Part shown: piece by piece, positions 36,621 through 46,184 of the stretch | How positions within the stretch are numbered: position 1 is the stretch's first letter | How the letters are laid out: every line of letters begins with the position of its first letter | Source of the DNA: Flectobacillus sp. BAB-3569 | GTDB taxonomy: Bacteria > Bacteroidota > Bacteroidia > Cytophagales > Spirosomataceae | Assembly: GCF_002270355.1 (NCBI RefSeq) | Contig: NZ_NJFZ01000035.1 | Location: 1 to 64,000 of the forward strand | Direction: 5' to 3' | Length of the DNA: 64,000 bases | The notes under the pieces: model-generated | The model's input: only the letters and a program-made list of their open reading frames with translations | The model's database searches: none | Told to the model about the DNA's origin: nothing | Translations under genes and position numbers: made by a program

Positions 36621-39600
36621 TTAGTTTAAGTTTAATGCTTGTGCTTTGAGTTTGAGTAGTTGAAGCTTGATTTTAATCAGGCGCATGGATTTCTGTTTGT
36701 CAGAGGCTTCGCTAGCACTCTGTTGTTGTACCTGAGCGTTCACCGAATCTTGAATCATTTTAAAGTCGGTAGCACTCAGGTTAACAGACGCTCCAAATCG
36801 CTCTGTCAAAATCCTACAGACTGCCTCCAAGTTTGAATCATCGACAATACCTACCATCGTGCTCGATACTGAATTGAAGTTGCCACCATCTACGTATTTG
36901 AGTAGTTCCTCATCGGTGTAAACATCGCCTCCTTTGCTTTTAGACAGAGCGGTAATCATTCTAAACTTGCCATTTTGTCTGAAAAAGGTTGTTCCAATGC
37001 TAGTTGATACCTGCCCTTTACTTCGAATGATGGGTACTGCTACTGTTAGTGGTGCAATGACATTGGCAGTACTGCTTTTCCAATTGGATTCCCTCAGGTA
37101 TGAATTAGGAAGCAATAAGCCTTTCTTTACGCTGCCATCTTGCATGGTAAAATCAATCAAACGTCCTTTGGCAAACTTATCGTTGGTATAGGCTTGGAGG
37201 ATATTGCCTGTAACAATCAAAGCTGAAACACGGTCTTTAGACTGAGATGTAATTGCTCTTTGCCATTGTTCCAACACATTATCATTGGACAAAAACTTCG
37301 ATTGACTCATAATTCCTGAGAGCTTGCCAAAATCATTGCCTGTGATGCCAAAGGTTTGCTTTTTGACGCCATTGGAGACGGCTATGTCAATTTCAAAGCT
37401 GTTTAATTGTATTTGACCTTCTTCGTATGGCTTTATACCCAAACATACCCCTGTGACGTAGCTGTTGTCGGATTGTGGTACATACAAAAGCCTTCCCAGT
37501 TTGAAAAAGTCAAGTAGTTCTGCATATGCTCGTTTGTTCCCTTCTTTCCCTGAACTATGATAGGCAATGGCTTCTTCGCGTTCTTCGATGAGTTCTTGAA
37601 GCTTGGTTTGTAGCTTTTGCTGTTGTTCCTCGGTCTTATTTTTAAGTGCTTCAAACCATGAAATCGTCATCTCTTTGTCTTTCTCATAGTCCGTTTGCGC
37701 TCTGGTAATTCTTGATTGTGTTTGTTGCTCTAATAAATTCAAGACAACCTCTTTGATACCATCCTTTTGTACCTTTTCACGCTTTTTAAGCTCTTCTTGG
37801 AGCGTTGTGACCGTGTAGGGTTTTCGTAGGTTGTTAATTTCATACAAGCCCACGTAGGTAGGTCCCGAAAAAGGCGAATCTGTAAAGCTTTTGCCTAGTA
37901 CTGCGATATTGGGTTCTTCGATATTAGCTGCCTTTAAATCCATCGTTTCGACTTCAAGGTCATATTCATCCAAGGCAATCTTAAGCTCAACAAAGGCTTG
38001 ATACTTTTTGACCATATCTGCATAGAACTTTTCTTGTTCCTTGGTATTGAGTAAAGCCACTCGACCAGACACGCTTTTGGCTAAATTTTCAATATACTTT
38101 TCGGACTTTGCATTCGTCTGTTCTGCATCTTCATCACCATGTTGAGTATCATAGAAATAGCGTTGAAGGTCTAAGCGAGTGTAGTAACTCTTTTCTAAAT
38201 CCTCATTCTTATCGTCCTCAATCAGAGTTTTCATGACGATGTCTCCATACTTATTCAAAAAGTCCTCAGATTGAATCAGGTCTTTCGAAGTCTTTTGTGA
38301 CGAAGTGGTATTCGCATCCAAGGATTTTAGCTTTGATTTGAGCATCATCACTAAACGCTTTTCAGCAGGAATATCAGAGCTGAGATAGTCATAAATCGGA
38401 GGCAAGATTTGACCTGTTCGGTTGATACGACCACGTTTTTGAATCTCGGTGTTAATATCAAGCTCTGGTTGCCAAACAATCATCACTCTTTGTTTTACCT
38501 CAGAAGCTGGTACTTTCTTCGTAGGAATCGCATGAGCGGACTTTCCAGTTGAACCACTTTGATTTATCATCAAACAGTCAATTTGATTGTCCTGAAACTT
38601 TTGGAAAGTATCAGCCGCATTCTCTTTGCGCCTAGTCTGAACTCGACCTGTCGTGACAGCAGCACTCATTCTCCCTAAACCTTTGGGTAGGTTCTCATAA
38701 ATAACCTCCAAGTTGCGACCCGTTACCTCACCAACTTTGTAGCCCTCAGCTTCAATGCGTTGTTTGACATAATCAATCGGTGAAATCATCACACCTGTTT
38801 GAATGGTTTTGATTCTGCTCAAGATGTAGTTGTATTCAAAAACGGCATTACTTCCCAAGGTTTCTAGTTCGATTCTCTCAAAATGCCTTTTACCCCAACC
38901 GTCATTGATTTGGATTCTAAGGACGCCTTCTAAACCTCTGGTTAATACTTGTGAAAAATCTGTATTGACCTTGCCTGTTGAATCAATATCAAGTTCCTTG
39001 ACAAAAGCTTCCATCGTATTGGCAAAGGCTATGACAGGCTTTTTGCCCTCTCTAAGTCGTTGAATGGCTCTATCTGCTACCGCATCAGCTTTGATAGCCA
39101 GTAGCATTTGTGAGACGATTTGAAAAACCTTAGAAAAGTATGGAGCGTTACGCACTCCTAAATCAGCCGTTCCAGTGGCCAGTGCTACCTCACCTTGTTC
39201 ATCACGCAAGGTTTGATTCATGTTTTCTACTGTGCCCTTGACATAGTTTCTCTGGAAGGCTACAATCATTTGCATGATGTCTGTGATGTTGTCACAAATT
39301 TTTCGGTGCAAGGTAGAATAATCCTTCATACCAAAGCTGGTAGCGGATTTATCTAGCACAATCCAGTTCACAATAGCGCCTGTATTAGCCATACCTCTTT
39401 CGTGTCGAATGAGCTGCCCTTCACTAACCAAGTTCGCTGAGATGATTTCTTGCAAAGCGACACCACCCATTTCGACGGCATTAGCCATTTGCTCGGAGGA
39501 CATATTGGCTTCACTAAGGTCAGTTTTTAGACCATACAAAGCCATGTTTTCACTACGTTTGGCAAAAGTGGCAGAAAGGAAAATAGTACCTTTAGATTCA

Positions 39601-40601
39601 CGGACAATTTCTCGCATAATGATACCCGTAGAAGAACTTCCTCCAGAGGCATTGTGCGACTCATCCAAAATCAAAATATTACCTTTTGCCTGTTCATACA
39701 GGAATTTAGCCTTTTTACCTTTGATAACATTCTTTTTACCCCCATTCCAGATAATTTTATTGCCTGTGGCTACTTGTGAATAGGTTGCCAAAATAAAATC
39801 ATATTCATCGGGTAAAACACTTGATTCAATGACGCCATCTTGTTCTAGTTTTTCAGGAGCTTTGTAAATGATATTGCCTAAATCATCCTTGATATGCGAA
39901 TCAGCATCCCTCGTATTGACAATAAAGGGTCTAATATGTTTACCCTTTGACAAGTCATAGTCAGCCGTGTTTCGTTTGTATTTAAACACGCTTTTCGTCG
40001 GGTTCTGCTCTTTAAAAGCTTCGTAGTTTTCGGGATTGTTTTCGTAGCTGCTTTTCTCTTCTTCGCTCAAATCCTCCCACGAATCATATTTGATTTTCTG
40101 CTCGACTTGCCCAATGGCGATTTCTAGTTTTTGAGAACCATCTTCCATACCCACTCCAATAAGGTCACGATAAAGGTCTGTAAACAAAGAGGGCTTTTCT
40201 GTGATAACAATGGGCTTCCTTCCTTTGTGGTAAGCATAACGAATCATGGCCGCATTAATACGACCCTTTCCAATGCCTGTTTGATGGGCGATAATGATTC
40301 CTTTGCCTTTTTCGACTTGATAAATCGCCAATGCGACTGAATCAACCTGCTCTGCTGCCAGTGCGTTGGAAAGTTCATCGAGTGATTTGTAGCGTAGGTG
40401 CATCTTGACGTATTCATCAACCGTCATTTCGTCACCGTATTCGTTTCGAAGATATTCTTTGAGTTTTGAAAGGGCGATTTGACCCTCAAAAAACATAGAA
40501 TCGGGGGTTTCAACGGAAAGAGACTTCATTTTGGAAGCGGGGCGATACATTTCGCCTAATCCTTCCACTTTCTTCTTTTTGGATTTAAACAATTTAATCA
40601 T
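36621..40601 (-). CDS. Strawberry-notch-type helicase, DarB-like
   Basis: The 1326-residue SF2 protein has the Walker A IIAHQTGIGKGR (103-114), where Sno proteins have Gly-Val-Gly-Lys-Gly-Arg. The DESH box is in ILILDESHNASGG (near 315) and the arginine finger region is QKRGRINRTGQILPP. The helicase C-terminal part contains the Sno signature SKLKSLDANTTSSQKTSKDL. In phage P1 a Sno helicase fused to an N6-methylase is DarB, which is carried in the virion and protects injected DNA from restriction. The next gene upstream here encodes a methylase, which suggests a split DarB. The gene starts just after dyad cluster B. Confidence 0.85.
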   Translation of the reverse strand: MIKLFKSKKKKVEGLGEMYRPASKMKSLSVETPDSMFFEGQIALSKLKEYLRNEYGDEMTVDEYVKMHLRYKSLDELSNALAAEQVDSVALAIYQVEKGKGIIIAHQTGIGKGRINAAMIRYAYHKGRKPIVITEKPSLFTDLYRDLIGVGMEDGSQKLEIAIGQVEQKIKYDSWEDLSEEEKSSYENNPENYEAFKEQNPTKSVFKYKRNTADYDLSKGKHIRPFIVNTRDADSHIKDDLGNIIYKAPEKLEQDGVIESSVLPDEYDFILATYSQVATGNKIIWNGGKKNVIKGKKAKFLYEQAKGNILILDESHNASGGSSSTGIIMREIVRESKGTIFLSATFAKRSENMALYGLKTDLSEANMSSEQMANAVEMGGVALQEIISANLVSEGQLIRHERGMANTGAIVNWIVLDKSATSFGMKDYSTLHRKICDNITDIMQMIVAFQRNYVKGTVENMNQTLRDEQGEVALATGTADLGVRNAPYFSKVFQIVSQMLLAIKADAVADRAIQRLREGKKPVIAFANTMEAFVKELDIDSTGKVNTDFSQVLTRGLEGVLRIQINDGWGKRHFERIELETLGSNAVFEYNYILSRIKTIQTGVMISPIDYVKQRIEAEGYKVGEVTGRNLEVIYENLPKGLGRMSAAVTTGRVQTRRKENAADTFQKFQDNQIDCLMINQSGSTGKSAHAIPTKKVPASEVKQRVMIVWQPELDINTEIQKRGRINRTGQILPPIYDYLSSDIPAEKRLVMMLKSKLKSLDANTTSSQKTSKDLIQSEDFLNKYGDIVMKTLIEDDKNEDLEKSYYTRLDLQRYFYDTQHGDEDAEQTNAKSEKYIENLAKSVSGRVALLNTKEQEKFYADMVKKYQAFVELKIALDEYDLEVETMDLKAANIEEPNIAVLGKSFTDSPFSGPTYVGLYEINNLRKPYTVTTLQEELKKREKVQKDGIKEVVLNLLEQQTQSRITRAQTDYEKDKEMTISWFEALKNKTEEQQQKLQTKLQELIEEREEAIAYHSSGKEGNKRAYAELLDFFKLGRLLYVPQSDNSYVTGVCLGIKPYEEGQIQLNSFEIDIAVSNGVKKQTFGITGNDFGKLSGIMSQSKFLSNDNVLEQWQRAITSQSKDRVSALIVTGNILQAYTNDKFAKGRLIDFTMQDGSVKKGLLLPNSYLRESNWKSSTANVIAPLTVAVPIIRSKGQVSTSIGTTFFRQNGKFRMITALSKSKGGDVYTDEELLKYVDGGNFNSVSSTMVGIVDDSNLEAVCRILTERFGASVNLSATDFKMIQDSVNAQVQQQSASEASDKQKSMRLIKIKLQLLKLKAQALNLN

Positions 40602-40614
40602 GGTAGAGGTGTTT

Positions 40615-40747
40615 ATTTTGATAGCAAAATGAGCATCTGCAGCTGGAAAAAGACCAGGAGAAAAGCGGATTTTGCTATCAAAATCAATAAGGGTTTGTAG
40701 ATATCAGGAGCTGATCAGTAAAGCTCTTGTATTTTTTTGCTATCAAA
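40615..40747. promoter_or_regulatory. Cluster B: three copies of the ATTTTGCTATCAAAAT dyad
   Basis: The cores lie at 40620, 40674 and 40739, giving spacings of 54 and 65 bp as in cluster A. The copy nearest the downstream start is inverted, also as in cluster A. TCAGGAGCTGA sits in a spacer. The cluster reaches from the stop of the methylase gene, which it overlaps, almost to the helicase start. Confidence 0.75.
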
Positions 40748-42338
40748 TGGCTAATGCCAGTGCTTTGAGCTTGAGTAATCGTAATTTGATTTTGATTAAT
40801 TCCGTAGGTTTTCTTACTCCTTTCTGATAAGTAGTCATAAATCTTTCATAAAGCGCTTCGAAAGTATCGACCACAGTTTGATTGACTTCTTCTGCCATTG
40901 GGGCAAAACCCGAAGGTTCTTTTTTGACACCATCGACTAAGACCACACGCACATCAAATTGTGTTCCTTGGCGAGCGTAAAGCTCTCCATCGATACTAAT
41001 CACATCGACTACATTGTAATAATGGTGGAGATAGTTAAAAAAGAAGCGGTCGCCCACGGCATGATTCCCACGATTTCGACCAGCAATCAATCCCTGAGCA
41101 TTGTAATGGGTATGCCCACCAAGGATAAAAGCTGCTTTACCTGCTGGCTTCATGGTTTCGAGCGCATACAATGCCATCAAATGGTCAAGTTTATGTACTC
41201 TGATAGGACCCACATTTACTCGTTGTGGAAGTAATCCAAAGGGAGGATTAGAAATAACGGCATCAAAGCTACGTTGATACGCTGGCATCTTTAAAGAGGA
41301 ATCATTCTTCGTTACTAACTTAAAGCCTTGGGTCAGTAGATTCTTATATCTTAGCTCAGAGATTTCGTTAACAATAAACTGTCTTGGCTCTGCGGCAATG
41401 GTTAAAAGTCCGTTTCCTGCACTTGGTTCAAAACCTTGTTTGTTTGGGTCATCAATCCCACACCAAATCCCCATCAAAAAGGCAATGGGCGCTGGAGTGG
41501 AGTATTGCTGGAGCATGATACTCTCAGAGGTGCGGTGATTGAGTCGAACTTGGTTTTTGTAAAGATTGACAATGCTCAAGTAGCGCTCTAAAACGCTGGT
41601 ATTAGCGTGAGCATATTCCCGTGCAGTGCGAACAATGGCTAATTCAGTAAGTTCTTTGACCTCTGATTGGTTGGTAATACCAAATTGGCTTGCTAGTTTT
41701 TGGGAAGTGGTTTTACTATCCTTTTGACCTTCTTTGAGTCTTTTCTCAATGGCTTGTACATATTGAAGCGAATGGTCAATAACCAATTTGCCTATGCTTT
41801 GGATAGTTTGAGTTACTTCAAAATCTGTAAAAATACCAGCTTCCTCTGCGTTGAAAATGGGATTGCACGGGTCAAGGATAATGGGTTTATCGAGCAAAAC
41901 AACCAGATAAATATGAGACGTACTCTCTGAAGTATACGTGGCCAGACGAACTTTAAATGGAATCCCTAAATTTAGTAGTGTCCCTCCTAAAAGAATGACA
42001 AAATCTTCACAGTCTATTCCTGTATGTCTGTCAGCCCACGAGGCGTTAGGCAGTCGAATGATTTCCGCTGAGTCAGGATAGCCGTCGTATTGGTATTTGA
42101 ACTCTTTTCTACAAAAGTCATACAGAGCTTTTACAGAATCTTGGTGCGACTTAAAGCTTTTGGCAAAAGCTTTGGTTTGTGCTTTGGCTTGAGGTATGTA
42201 TTGACCAGCGATTAAGCTGGCAAGCTGTTGTACATTGGGGTTTTCATAGATGATACGGTCGTGTTTGGTGGGTGTCTTAAAAATGGAGCTTGCTTTCAAA
42301 GTACTTGATTTTAATCTATCATTTGTCTTGTAGAACAA
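40743..42338 (-). CDS. Transglutaminase-like domain fused to N6-DNA methylase
   Basis: The 531-residue protein carries a transglutaminase-like domain at about 60-170. Its triad is C110 (TGIDCEDFVILLGG), H142 (TSHIYLVVLLD) and D156 (PIILDPCNP). It is followed by a class I methylase with SAM motif FEPSAGNGLL (303-312) and NPPF (364-367), the signature of adenine N6-methylases. It may protect the element's DNA from host restriction together with the adjacent Sno helicase. The transglutaminase-like part could process or crosslink virion proteins. The fusion with such a domain is unusual. Confidence 0.8.
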   Translation of the reverse strand: MFYKTNDRLKSSTLKASSIFKTPTKHDRIIYENPNVQQLASLIAGQYIPQAKAQTKAFAKSFKSHQDSVKALYDFCRKEFKYQYDGYPDSAEIIRLPNASWADRHTGIDCEDFVILLGGTLLNLGIPFKVRLATYTSESTSHIYLVVLLDKPIILDPCNPIFNAEEAGIFTDFEVTQTIQSIGKLVIDHSLQYVQAIEKRLKEGQKDSKTTSQKLASQFGITNQSEVKELTELAIVRTAREYAHANTSVLERYLSIVNLYKNQVRLNHRTSESIMLQQYSTPAPIAFLMGIWCGIDDPNKQGFEPSAGNGLLTIAAEPRQFIVNEISELRYKNLLTQGFKLVTKNDSSLKMPAYQRSFDAVISNPPFGLLPQRVNVGPIRVHKLDHLMALYALETMKPAGKAAFILGGHTHYNAQGLIAGRNRGNHAVGDRFFFNYLHHYYNVVDVISIDGELYARQGTQFDVRVVLVDGVKKEPSGFAPMAEEVNQTVVDTFEALYERFMTTYQKGVRKPTELIKIKLRLLKLKALALAI

Positions 42339-42422
42339 ATGTACTGATAGGAATAAGGATGGTCAGTGGTAATATGGAGTTAGTTTAGAGGTAATTAGGA
42401 TTTAAATAACCCTTACAAAATC

Positions 42423-42881
42423 CTAATTATGCTTATTGTCTGTAAAGTCTTTGAAGTAAATTTCTTCCCCAGTACGATTAAATATTCGAAGTGTAAAATC
42501 ACTGGGAGCCTTTGTAAGAGTATCACAATAGAATTTTGTTACAATGATAGAGTCTTTTTTAAGAATCTTGTAAAGGAACTCTCCTTTGTTTTTATAAACT
42601 GTATCACTAATGTTCAAATACGGAGTTATCGAATTGAAGAATGCACTAGTTAAGTGAATATGGTCATTTTTCTGCTTGACGTAATCATATCCATCTACTA
42701 TCAGGGCATTGCCAAAACTTTCATTTTTCTGAACCACGATATGAAACTCTCTTTCAAGAGTTAAAGCATTACTTCCTTTACAATCAACTTGACAAGAAAA
42801 TATAAAGTTGCAAGCTACACACAAACAAAAGAATAACAGATTGACTTTTATGTAATTAAGCTTCAAGAATTGATTAGTCAT
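42423..42881 (-). CDS. Small lipoprotein
   Basis: The 152-residue protein has a hydrophobic signal (VNLLFFCLCVACNFIF) and a probable lipobox before SCQVDCKG. The mature part is beta-rich (EFHIVVQKNESFGNALIVDG). It is flanked by larger gaps than its neighbours, so it may be separately expressed. A superinfection-exclusion role would fit a prophage lipoprotein, but this is conjecture. Confidence 0.55.
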   Translation of the reverse strand: MTNQFLKLNYIKVNLLFFCLCVACNFIFSCQVDCKGSNALTLEREFHIVVQKNESFGNALIVDGYDYVKQKNDHIHLTSAFFNSITPYLNISDTVYKNKGEFLYKILKKDSIIVTKFYCDTLTKAPSDFTLRIFNRTGEEIYFKDFTDNKHN

Positions 42882-42976
42882 TTTAGCATGAATTTAATAA
42901 ATACTTTTAATTTGCTGTATTCGAGATTTGTGAAGATTCCTTAATTTTTCATCACTGTTAAGTAAGTGAAATTTTA

Positions 42977-43216
42977 TTAGATTGCCAATTTGAAAACTTC
43001 ATGATAAATATAGTTTATAGCAGGATAAGGCAGTTTCCTTCGTAAAGCAGGTTCTTCAGGATCAAAACCCAAAGACTTTAAGTTCTCTTTATGAGCATCC
43101 ACCTTCAAACACGAAAGAAGATACTTCACATCAGCTCTAAGGTTTTTGCCTTGTCCTGTGGTAATATTTAGCTCTTTGCAAATATCGGTTAGTGTTGAAG
43201 GTGGATAGATTTTCAT
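42977..43216 (-). CDS. Small helical protein, 79 residues
   Basis: It starts MKIYPPSTLTDICKELNITT and is predicted helical, with a possible helix-turn-helix-like N-terminus. It overlaps the upstream stop by one base. There is no family match from memory. Confidence 0.55.
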   Translation of the reverse strand: MKIYPPSTLTDICKELNITTGQGKNLRADVKYLLSCLKVDAHKENLKSLGFDPEEPALRRKLPYPAINYIYHEVFKLAI

Positions 43217-43488
43217 TATTTTAGTTTTTCTAGGATTCTGTATTTGAACAAATTCGTCATAGCAGCATCATCTTCCACGAATTTTCGTAGCAATGCTAAG
43301 TCTACACTGTCAAGTTCAATAGGTTTGTCAGAATAGAGGTCAAATGCAATCAGCATCAATTTGGGACTATCCTTAGTATTCGATTGAGCAATTCTTTCAG
43401 CAAGGGCTTTGCCAATACTACCTCCTTCAAGAGGCTTACCATCAAGCCCTTTGAAGTCTACTGATAAATCAATTTTCGTTTTTGCCAT
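43216..43488 (-). CDS. Small phage-type protein, 90 residues
   Basis: The pattern LSVDFKGLDGKPLEGGSIGK, then LALLRKFVEDDAAMTNLFKY, resembles small proteins found near structural genes of many phages. Their fold is mixed and their role unclear. It is soluble and acidic. Confidence 0.55.
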   Translation of the reverse strand: MAKTKIDLSVDFKGLDGKPLEGGSIGKALAERIAQSNTKDSPKLMLIAFDLYSDKPIELDSVDLALLRKFVEDDAAMTNLFKYRILEKLK

Positions 43489-43501
43489 TTTATTTTATAG
43501 A

Positions 43502-43765
43502 TTATTTTTTCAAAATCGGTGTAAAGCCAAGGGGTAATTCTTTGACTTCTTTTCTGGTGATGCCTCTACCTAGTTGTAGTTCTGGATTGAGGTTTAATTG
43601 CTGCTTGTCGCAATAGACTTGCATCATATCTTGAATTTGTGGTGCTAGCATAGTTTGAGCGTTGGAGGTTTGTTTATAGCGGTCTTTTCTCTTAATCAAG
43701 GTTTTTACTATTGCTCCTAGACAAAAGACCACCAAAAGAATGAGTAATAGGTTTAGCGTAAACAT
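43502..43765 (-). CDS. Small N-terminal TM protein, 87 residues
   Basis: One TM helix at 2-21 (FTLNLLLILLVVFCLGAIVK), then a charged soluble part (RKDRYKQTSNAQTMLAPQIQ). It is one of four consecutive short genes of which three encode TM proteins, and probably belongs to the same membrane assembly. Confidence 0.6.
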   Translation of the reverse strand: MFTLNLLLILLVVFCLGAIVKTLIKRKDRYKQTSNAQTMLAPQIQDMMQVYCDKQQLNLNPELQLGRGITRKEVKELPLGFTPILKK

Positions 43766-43785
43766 GGTTTAAAGAGGTTTGTGGG

Positions 43786-43989
43786 TTATGCCATGATGAC
43801 CTGTACAAAGAGCCTTTTGCTAATGGTAAAACTGTTACGATAGCGTGTAAACTCTTTGATAGATTCAATGGCTGCATCGAACTTTGCCACATCATTAGTT
43901 TCGACTTCGATGAGTAGCTGACCTGAGAGATTAAATTTCTGAGATAGCTTTTTAATGGCTTGGAGTTGGGTTAAAATTTGTTTTTTCAT
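43786..43989 (-). CDS. Small soluble protein, 67 residues
   Basis: It starts MKKQILTQLQAIKKLSQKFN: a short helix and a beta hairpin, no TM segment. It overlaps the upstream stop as ATGA. Another frame over 43692-43895 is a shadow. Confidence 0.5.
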   Translation of the reverse strand: MKKQILTQLQAIKKLSQKFNLSGQLLIEVETNDVAKFDAAIESIKEFTRYRNSFTISKRLFVQVIMA

Positions 43990-44309
43990 AGAGGTTGTAA
44001 AAAGTCTTTGATTTCTTGCTCTGAGAAATATTGTTCCAGTTCAGGTGTTTCATTTCTCTTGAGCATGGTGTGAAAGTCTGGTAGCTCCCTAAAATAGTCG
44101 AGTGGTGGTAATACTTCTCTTTTTGCTTGGATAGCCAGACAGTATTGGAACTTCAAAAAGGTGGTTTGCATCATCACCATGTTTCTAAAGCTACGTACCT
44201 CTGTCTCTAGCTGAAGCTTTTGTTGCTTGACTTTTTTGCGATGGGTTTGAAACCCAACAAATAAAATTACGCATAGGAATACTAGGTCTAAGGTGTCACG
44301 AAGGGTCAT
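43986..44309 (-). CDS. N-terminal TM protein with coiled coil, 107 residues
   Basis: The TM helix at about 7-20 (LDLVFLCVILFVGF) is followed by a basic coiled coil (THRKKVKQQKLQLETEV) and a helical C-terminus. It overlaps the gene before by 14 bases and the gene after by 4. Unknown function. Confidence 0.6.
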   Translation of the reverse strand: MTLRDTLDLVFLCVILFVGFQTHRKKVKQQKLQLETEVRSFRNMVMMQTTFLKFQYCLAIQAKREVLPPLDYFRELPDFHTMLKRNETPELEQYFSEQEIKDFLQPL

Positions 44310-44820
44310 TGTTTTCTAAGGTTTTCCAGTTGAGAATTGCGAACTGTGAGTCAATATCTAGGCTCTCGTAGATTTTCTTATCTTGATTGATAATTTGTAC
44401 CAATTCAGTTACTTCATGGTTGTGAAGCGCCTTGAATGGCTTGCCAAAGTGTTTTTGAACTAACTCATACAAAATCACAGAATCAATCTTGATGGTATCC
44501 TCAAACTGTTGTCGTAGCAGGGTTGATTCTTCATTGGCTAGCTTAAACCCGATAGATTCTGATTCGTCCAACTCAAATTGCTCGCTTATCAGCTCATTCA
44601 ATTCTGATTTATCCAGTTTGATGGGCATTATTGTGGTATTCTGGCTTTCTGTTGGTTCTTCAACTACCGTGGCATTATCTGCAAGGCTCTTTTCAGTCCT
44701 TTTTCGCATCAATAGGCTCATGCCAAGAATCACCATGCCAACAATGGCGCAAATGATCAAAAACAACTTCACAATTAATCCGTAGTTGGCATTCTCTGAT
44801 TCATCTTCAAAATCTAACAT
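44296..44820 (-). CDS. N-terminal TM protein, 174 residues
   Basis: One TM helix near 15-36 (KLFLIICAIVGMVILGMSLL), then a basic patch (RKRTEK), a linker and an acidic helical domain (70-174). It follows the ATPase gene by 5 bases, and an ATPase partner at the membrane is plausible. Confidence 0.6.
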   Translation of the reverse strand: MLDFEDESENANYGLIVKLFLIICAIVGMVILGMSLLMRKRTEKSLADNATVVEEPTESQNTTIMPIKLDKSELNELISEQFELDESESIGFKLANEESTLLRQQFEDTIKIDSVILYELVQKHFGKPFKALHNHEVTELVQIINQDKKIYESLDIDSQFAILNWKTLENNDPS

Positions 44821-44825
44821 AGGTG

Positions 44826-45533
44826 TTATTTGGGGTTAAATTCTAGTTTCTGTTGTGCAAAAGGAAAGTACTTTTTCCCATCTATCCATTCCACTTGTTC
44901 TGTGTTACGCACGCCTACACGATATTCCTCTTTGTCGAAGTATCTCGTTGTCCATTTCTTGTTTTCAGGAAGCTCCGTATTTTGAACAGCAATGTCATAC
45001 ATCAAATAGGCAATCTCTTTCCTCGGTTGAACTTTCGTGGGTAGGTCATTGAAATCATCACTTGTTTCTTTCAAGACCAGCATATTCATCATTTTCAAAA
45101 GGTCTGGTGAAACCTCTGTACCTCCGAAATAGTGAAATTGTAGTAGCAGCTCTAGTCCGTTATTTTTTGGTGTTTTCAAAAGCTGCTTTTGAGCTTTTGT
45201 CATCGCCCCTGAGCCAAAAAATGAACCTGCATCATCATAGATGACCACCGCATTTTTGACGTAATTGCTACAGTAATACGAAAACTTGTCATAATCATCA
45301 GATTGAAGCTTAACCACTGCATTTTTTGGCATTGGTCTTTCCAATTCTTCAAATGTTACCACCTTGGTAATTTCCTTGTAGCTGGAATTATTCGAGTGGT
45401 CAAAGACAATGATTCTTTTAGGGTTATTTTTGAAGGCTCCGACTCGAAAATCAAGTGAGAGTTGTAAGGCTTCGTAGGTCTTTCCTGTATTTCGTGTACC
45501 AAAGAAGCCCCAAACGTTTCCTTTGGGATTCAT
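44826..45533 (-). CDS. P-loop ATPase, packaging (A32/HerA) or Zot type
   Basis: The 235-residue protein has a Walker A GTRNTGKT (12-19) right after the N-terminus. Its Walker B is AVVIYDD (95-101) and a likely sensor strand is ELLLQFHYFGG near 132-142. The small size, early P-loop and Asp-Asp Walker B fit the genome-packaging ATPases of PRD1-type tailless viruses and the related Zot proteins of filamentous phages, not the terminases of tailed phages. It is the strongest hallmark in the block. It lies 2 bases after the 214-residue gene. Confidence 0.75.
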   Translation of the reverse strand: MNPKGNVWGFFGTRNTGKTYEALQLSLDFRVGAFKNNPKRIIVFDHSNNSSYKEITKVVTFEELERPMPKNAVVKLQSDDYDKFSYYCSNYVKNAVVIYDDAGSFFGSGAMTKAQKQLLKTPKNNGLELLLQFHYFGGTEVSPDLLKMMNMLVLKETSDDFNDLPTKVQPRKEIAYLMYDIAVQNTELPENKKWTTRYFDKEEYRVGVRNTEQVEWIDGKKYFPFAQQKLEFNPK

Positions 45534-45535
45534 AT

Positions 45536-46180
45536 CTAGGTGATTTTGGCTTTGATTTTCTTGACTACTTTTATGGTGAAATTCGAAAGTGCCTGCGGAT
45601 GATGCGCAATGATATTTGAACCCATCAGTACCACTAAATCGTAAATCATGGCGGTTTTACTAGGGAGTCGATATCTGCCTTCACGTGCCTTTTTCTTTAA
45701 ATCTTCCAGAATCACCAGCTTTACAAACTTTCGGATAGATTCAGTATCTTCTAATCCTTCGTCTTGTTGGATTTTCTTCTTTTGCTCCACTCGCTTCTGG
45801 GCTGCCTTGACTTCGTCGCTCAATGGAATAAGGTTCGCTTCAAAATCATCGACCAGTTTTTCATCACCATTTTCGGTTGACATTTCTGCCACGATATTTC
45901 GTAGCACGCCTGTACCCGTTTTTACGTAGGAGAAAATTAGTTCAGTTTCCAGTTCTGCATTTCCTTCCAAAATCACTTGGTCGATATTGGGCACATATTG
46001 AGGTGTGACCACCTGTTGGGCTACCGTTTGAGGTTTGAAAGGATTATCAAATAGTCCTTCAAGCTGTTTGGGAGCTGGTGGTTCTTCTACACGTTCAGGT
46101 GGTGAACTCATTCCAGTGAGGATGGAATTACCTATTTCCGCACCCTCTGTGATTAATTTTAGTTTTTCTGAAAAAATCAT
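45536..46180 (-). CDS. Hypothetical protein before the ATPase
   Basis: The 214-residue protein has a Pro-rich N-terminal third (SSPPERVEEPPAPKQLEGLF), a charged coiled coil (about 128-150) and an amphipathic basic C-terminus (IKVVKKIKAKIT). No motif is recognised. Tight spacing to the ATPase suggests a shared task such as packaging or assembly. Confidence 0.55.
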   Translation of the reverse strand: MIFSEKLKLITEGAEIGNSILTGMSSPPERVEEPPAPKQLEGLFDNPFKPQTVAQQVVTPQYVPNIDQVILEGNAELETELIFSYVKTGTGVLRNIVAEMSTENGDEKLVDDFEANLIPLSDEVKAAQKRVEQKKKIQQDEGLEDTESIRKFVKLVILEDLKKKAREGRYRLPSKTAMIYDLVVLMGSNIIAHHPQALSNFTIKVVKKIKAKIT

Positions 46181-46184
46181 GGTG

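Noticed and set aside
40959..41234. Plus-strand frame within the methylase gene
   Set aside because: It is a shadow of the methylase frame with the NPPF motif.
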